Translations under genes and position numbers: made by a program
Source of the DNA: Bacteroidales bacterium
GTDB taxonomy: Bacteria > Bacteroidota > Bacteroidia > Bacteroidales > UBA4417
Assembly (NCBI GenBank): GCA_030654075.1
Contig: JAURYB010000073.1
Location: 1 to 64,000 of the forward strand
DNA length: 64,000 bases
Reading direction: 5' to 3'
Notes under the pieces: model-generated
Database searches by the model: none
Told to the model about the DNA's origin: nothing
What the model saw: the letters and a program-made list of their open reading frames with translations, nothing else
Part shown: in pieces, positions 60,560-64,000 of the stretch
How the letters are laid out: each line of letters starts with the position of its first letter
Numbering within the stretch: the first letter of the stretch is position 1

Positions 60560-62104
60560 TTATTCCTTTTCCCCAAACACAAACGCCTGGTAAACGTATA
60601 TTTCCGCATCCTTATCTTTCCATCCGTCCCACCCGATGCCGGCTTTATCACGGGCGCAGTGACCCAGGAATTCTTCCAGACTCCAATGGGTTTCGGTGGC
60701 AACCTGTGGCAAAAACGTACCGCTTCGGCTGCCTTTTTTGATATAAATGCCATCAATGCCAAGCTGGACATTGTTCACATTGCTTAATTTTTGCATGGGT
60801 GATAGCACCGAAATCTCAATATTAATCTGTTCCAATTCCGATAGATTTACTGCATCAAAACGATAGTCTTGTGTAGCAGATGCGATTGCCATTTGCTGAA
60901 CAATCTTGTAAAGAGGTTTATCCGCTTCAAAGTGGCCGATACATCCGCAGAGTTCACCTGCTTTTTTTAATGTTACAAAAGCACCTGCTTTACTTAATAA
61001 TGCATTTGATAAGGATTCGCTATCAACAGATGCGGTAAGGCTTTCCTGTAAGTAGGTCTTAATCGTATTCCTGGCAATCTGAAGAAGTTCTTTCTTGTCC
61101 GAATCTGTCAATGCCATTGTTCGCGATTTTTGTTGCAACACACTAAGAGCATAATATCCGACAACTCTATCCATTTCCCCGTATTGCGAATCACCCGAAT
61201 TTTTGTATAAAACCTGTTTGTATGCTATTCCTGACATTTCCTCGGTGAGATACATCAGTGATAGTACTGAAGGCCAGGAGCAACATCCTGTTGACAGGTT
61301 TTCGATTTTCTTGGTGGTGCAGTTCTCCACCGCGTTCAGGAATTTATCCGGATTGTTGGTAACAATGGCATCAGCAATCTGATGATCTGTAATAAAAGCA
61401 TCCTTATATGCCGGATAATGTGAAAAATCGGTACTGATCACAAAAAGATTTTCAGGCGAAAAATAAGGTTTCAACGCTTTTGCTATTTGTTGACAGAGTA
61501 AAGGATCTTGTGTTCCCAAAAGTATTGGAACAATTTTAAAGTCTTTTTTTAGAAAAAATTGCAGAAAAGGAATCTGAACTTCAAGACTATGTTCCGACTT
61601 ATGATAGTGCGGATCGAACGATAAAACCTTGTTTTCTGTAGCCAGTTTCTGCGCAATTTCCAAATCGGTTTTAACGGCTCCAAGCGGAGTGGTATAATTT
61701 CCTATGCTATAAATGGATGCTCCAGCGAATGAATTGCGATGGCTGCTTCCCAGTATAAAAATGGTTTTATATTCCTTTTCAGAATCAAGCTGGCTGAAAG
61801 CGGCCGCGGCTACTTCACCCGAAAAAACATATCCCGCATGGGGCGAAATAATTGCCATCACTTCGCTGTCGGAAGTATGAGCAGGAGCCTTGGCAAAGCA
61901 TAATTTTAACATTTGCTGAATCTCGGCAGGGTCGGAAGGATAAAAACTGCCGGCCACTGCCGGCTGACGATTTTGTAAAGTATCTGGAGTTTTCATGGTT
62001 ATAGGCGGATTGGTATGCGATTGACAATTACTGAAAAAATACAATGCCAGCAGTACGGCCAGGAGGATGATTTTTGTATGAATGCATTGAGATCTCACGT
62101 TCAC
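60560..62104 (-). CDS. MEMO1-AMMECR1 fusion protein, probable lipoprotein
   Basis: The 514-aa protein starts at GTG 62104 with a hydrophobic segment and lipobox-like FFSNC (Cys27). The MEMO1-like (AmmeMemoRadiSam B) domain spans about residues 46-328: RQPAVAGSFYPSD, AIISPHAGYVFSGEVAAAAF, FILGSSHRNSF, HKSEHSLEVQIPFLQ and ISTDFSHYPAY hold conserved His/Asp residues near a metal site. The AMMECR1 (system protein A) domain spans about 335-512 (GAFVTLKKAGELCGCIGHFE, GIDGIYIKKG, TFLPQVATE). The radical-SAM partner is not in the window. ATG 61996 would give a cytosolic version of 478 aa. Function in bacteria is not established. Confidence 0.88.
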   Translation of the reverse strand: MNVRSQCIHTKIILLAVLLALYFFSNCQSHTNPPITMKTPDTLQNRQPAVAGSFYPSDPAEIQQMLKLCFAKAPAHTSDSEVMAIISPHAGYVFSGEVAAAAFSQLDSEKEYKTIFILGSSHRNSFAGASIYSIGNYTTPLGAVKTDLEIAQKLATENKVLSFDPHYHKSEHSLEVQIPFLQFFLKKDFKIVPILLGTQDPLLCQQIAKALKPYFSPENLFVISTDFSHYPAYKDAFITDHQIADAIVTNNPDKFLNAVENCTTKKIENLSTGCCSWPSVLSLMYLTEEMSGIAYKQVLYKNSGDSQYGEMDRVVGYYALSVLQQKSRTMALTDSDKKELLQIARNTIKTYLQESLTASVDSESLSNALLSKAGAFVTLKKAGELCGCIGHFEADKPLYKIVQQMAIASATQDYRFDAVNLSELEQINIEISVLSPMQKLSNVNNVQLGIDGIYIKKGSRSGTFLPQVATETHWSLEEFLGHCARDKAGIGWDGWKDKDAEIYVYQAFVFGEKE

Positions 62105-62228
62105 AAGATTTATTCAGCACTATAAAAGTACAAATTTTTATAAAAAATAGCAAGAAGTTTCATTATGTCAAACCAGAATGCATTACAGTATTTGGATTTT
62201 AGGCAAATTAAAGGAATTGTAATAAAGG

Positions 62229-62314
62229 GTCGGAAGTCAGAAGTCGGAAGTCGGAAGTCGGAAGTCAGAAGTCGGAAGTCAGAAGTCGGAAGTCGGAAGT
62301 CGGAAGTCAGAAGT
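62229..62314. repeat. GTCGGAA/GTCAGAA heptamer tandem array, about 12 copies
   Basis: Uninterrupted 7-bp units GTCGGAA and GTCAGAA alternate irregularly. The reverse-complement units (TTCTGAC, TTCCGAC) lie at 62444-62472, so the pair can form a long stem. The period is not a multiple of 3, consistent with non-coding DNA. The same family is at 43783-43897. Confidence 0.92.
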
Positions 62315-62443
62315 GGGATAGTCTATACTTAAAAGGGAAGTTTGTCGTGCACTAAAAAAAGAAATATATGTGAATCAGAAACCTGTTTCAAAAAGTGATT
62401 GCCAAGTTGAAATAACAATGGATAGAGCATTTTGCTGAATATA

Positions 62444-62472
62444 CTTCTGACTTCTGACTTCCGACTTCCGAC
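62444..62472. repeat. Inverted heptamer cluster upstream of mnmA
   Basis: Four units of TTCTGAC/TTCCGAC form the reverse complement of the array at 62229-62314. The longest open frame for mnmA runs through this cluster, which makes the upstream TTG start at 62432 unlikely. Confidence 0.85.
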
Positions 62473-62513
62473 CCCGGAAATATATTGGCAGAACTACATT
62501 CTCGGAAAAGTAC

Positions 62514-62521
62514 TATTTTTG
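62514..62521 (+). promoter_or_regulatory. -7 box of mnmA
   Basis: TATTTTTG matches TAnnTTTG exactly. Predicted transcription starts near 62526, downstream of the apparent open-frame start but upstream of TTG 62543. Confidence 0.5.
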
Positions 62522-62542
62522 CAGCCTAACAATAAGTATCCA

Positions 62543-63607
62543 TTGAATATAGCAGCATTAGTTTCGGGAGGCGTTGACAGCTCGGTTACCCTGCATCTGT
62601 TGAAAGAGCAGGGCTACGAACCGGTAATCTTTTACATCCAGATCGGGATGAAAGACGAAGAGGGTTTTATGGACTGTTCTTCCGAAGAAGATATCGAACT
62701 CACAACCTGGCTTGCCAAGTATTACGGACTCAAAATGGAAGTTGTTCCTTTGCATAAAGAATATTGGGACAATGTGATGGATTACGCGCTGGATGCTGTC
62801 CGCAAAGGGCTAACACCAAATCCCGATGTGATGTGCAACCGGCTTATTAAATTCGGTGAGTTCGAAAAATACTGGGGCAAGGATTTTGATAAAATTTCGA
62901 CCGGGCATTATGCAAATACTATTATTGAAGATGGTAAAACATGGCTAGCCACAGCCAAAGATCCGATAAAAGACCAGACCGATTTCCTCGCCCAGATCAC
63001 TTACCAGCAGGTGAGCAAACTTCTGTTCCCGATCGGAAAACTTATGAAAAGCGAAGTCCGCGCCATTGCCCACAAACAGAACATGCCCAGCGCCCACCGC
63101 CGCGACAGCCAGGGGATATGTTTCCTGGGAAAGGTAAATTATGTTGATTTTCTGCGTAAATACATTGGCGAAAAGGAAGGAAAAATTGTTGAACTTGAAA
63201 CCGGTAAAATACTTGGAAAACATAAAGGGTACTGGTTTCATACCATTGGTCAGCGCAAAGGACTTAACCTGGGTGGCGGACCGTGGTTCGTGGTGAAAAA
63301 AGATTCAATCGAAAATACCATTTTTGTTTCCAACGGCTATGATCCTATTTCGCAATACCAGGATGTGATTGGATTGACTGACTTTCATTTTATCAGTGGA
63401 AATCCCTGGCAGGACGATACTGTGGAACATGAAATCACCTTTAAAATCCGCCATACACCTGACTTTACAAAAGGAATTCTGAAAAAGGAAGGGGGAAATT
63501 ATATTCTTCAATCATCAGTTCCTGTATCAGGAGTGGCAGCAGGGCAATTTGGTGTGGTTTATGATAAAGACTCGCGGATTTGCTTTGGAAGCGGGGTGAT
63601 AGAATAA
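62543..63607 (+). CDS. mnmA: tRNA-specific 2-thiouridylase MnmA
   Basis: It thiolates uridine 34 of Lys, Glu and Gln tRNAs. The PP-loop [20 protein letters not shown] stands at the N-terminus, the catalytic Cys in [15 protein letters not shown], and the second Cys in [16 protein letters not shown], followed by [10 protein letters not shown]. The frame is open from 62432, but that part crosses a repeat cluster and the promoter. TTG 62543 (NIAALVSGG follows) gives 354 aa, the usual MnmA length with the P-loop near residue 8. No ATG is available between the promoter and the P-loop. Confidence 0.92.
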   Translation: MNIAALVSGGVDSSVTLHLLKEQGYEPVIFYIQIGMKDEEGFMDCSSEEDIELTTWLAKYYGLKMEVVPLHKEYWDNVMDYALDAVRKGLTPNPDVMCNRLIKFGEFEKYWGKDFDKISTGHYANTIIEDGKTWLATAKDPIKDQTDFLAQITYQQVSKLLFPIGKLMKSEVRAIAHKQNMPSAHRRDSQGICFLGKVNYVDFLRKYIGEKEGKIVELETGKILGKHKGYWFHTIGQRKGLNLGGGPWFVVKKDSIENTIFVSNGYDPISQYQDVIGLTDFHFISGNPWQDDTVEHEITFKIRHTPDFTKGILKKEGGNYILQSSVPVSGVAAGQFGVVYDKDSRICFGSGVIE

Positions 63608-63727
63608 GAAGTTCCGGGTTCAGCGTTCCTGGTTCCGGCCCTCAACACCTTGCTCATTTATCCCCCGGCACCCTGAACACGGCTCCGGCACCATATATAG
63701 TATTATACGCAACTTTAGGAATACCCG

Positions 63728-64000
63728 ATGAAAAACTCAAAGCTACCTCTCAGTCTGATTCTTATCTTAACATTGGCTATTGCCTTTATTTCCTGTAGCA
63801 AAAACAGTGGTCCGGTGTATGAAAAGTACCTGAAATTGACGAATTCCACCTGGGATCGGTTTGATGTTAAACAAATTGAAATACCTGTAAATGAGGAAGC
63901 TGTAAGCTGCGATATTACATTGATTGTCCGGTGTACCGAACAGTTTCAATCGGATAAAATTCCGTTTTATGTGATTTTAACTTCTCCGAAAGGCGAGGAG
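63728..64000 (+). CDS. Lipoprotein, possibly GldH-like (3' partial)
   Basis: Ninety-one codons are present before the window ends. MKNSKLPLSLILILTLAIAFISC is a lipoprotein signal with Cys at residue 23. The mature part (YLKLTNSTWDRFDVKQIEIPV, then SCDITLIVRC and KIPFYVIL) resembles the gliding motility lipoprotein GldH family in its W-x-x-x-D/F spacing. That assignment is tentative because most of the protein is missing. It lies 120 bases after mnmA on the same strand. Confidence 0.55.
   Translation, partial: MKNSKLPLSLILILTLAIAFISCSKNSGPVYEKYLKLTNSTWDRFDVKQIEIPVNEEAVSCDITLIVRCTEQFQSDKIPFYVILTSPKGEE

Larger units (their letters stand above)
62105..62542. other. Intergenic region with heptamer arrays and mnmA promoter
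   Basis: No gene is supported. A direct heptamer array (62229-62314) and its inverted counterpart (62444-62472) surround about 130 bases of AT-rich sequence. An exact -7 box for mnmA lies at 62514-62521. Confidence 0.65.

Noticed and set aside
62229-62472. CRISPR array
   Set aside because: The unit is only 7 bp and tandem, with no unique spacers. It is a simple heptamer repeat.

Overview
The window looks like a contig from a member of the Bacteroidota, most likely a Bacteroidales or Marinilabiliales type. The evidence is direct: two large secreted proteins with gliding-motility type C-terminal domains and one with a Por-type sorting tail (type IX secretion substrates), a TonB-dependent receptor followed by a DUF4249 lipoprotein, three LytS-type kinase/LytTR regulator pairs, and promoters with the Bacteroidota -7 box TAnnTTTG (several exact TATCTTTG copies). 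A class II (B12-dependent) ribonucleotide reductase and a propionyl/acetyl-CoA carboxylase fit an anaerobic or facultative lifestyle. No rRNA, tRNA or CRISPR array was seen.

Layout. 1-2530: end of a repeat-rich adhesin. 3006-6792: three-gene biotin-dependent acyl-CoA carboxylase operon with its own promoter and terminator. 7628-12000: L-asparaginase, an IS110-family insertion sequence with a structured non-coding tail (candidate bridge RNA), TatD nuclease and an MBL hydrolase. 12109-20180: TolB-like/beta-barrel protein, flavin-type small protein, class II ribonucleotide reductase, HigBA toxin-antitoxin. 20344-25627: small hypothetical genes, a DAP-decarboxylase-like enzyme, an AAA/DUF4143 ATPase and a diverged ~100-bp direct repeat. 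25740-31644: cysteinyl-tRNA synthetase, an M2/M3-like peptidase and a DPP-IV-like peptidase. 31932-41275: kinase, TonB receptor, DUF4249 lipoprotein, LytTR regulator and three secreted proteins, apparently one functional locus. 41422-49657: methyltransferase, then a TolC-MacA-MacB-MacB efflux locus with its own LytS/LytTR pair. 49688-51575: asparagine synthetase preceded by an Asn-rich leader peptide and terminator. 51810-58642: a second type B sorted surface protein, a TPR histidine kinase, a third LytTR/LytS pair and a PqqD-like small protein. 58847-60546: a decayed region. 60560-64000: exported MEMO1-AMMECR1 fusion, MnmA, and the start of a lipoprotein (GldH-like).

The strongest discovery is in front of asnB. 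A promoter at 49688-49721 drives a 16-codon leader peptide with five Asn codons. Its stop codon abuts an AGGAAAGC strand that can pair with the 5' arm of the following 9-bp terminator. This is the layout of a ribosome-mediated transcription attenuator responding to charged tRNA-Asn. The second is the 167-nt closed RNA fold downstream of the IS110 transposase, bounded by a perfect 14-bp inverted repeat.

Many intergenic gaps hold unrelated families of short quasi-repeats (GTCGGAA heptamers, GTGTCTGCACACCC palindromes, a 21-bp minisatellite, cacggag and cactaag words). Some touch coding regions: one supplies the C-terminus and stop codon of a histidine kinase, and another hides the likely true start of mnmA.
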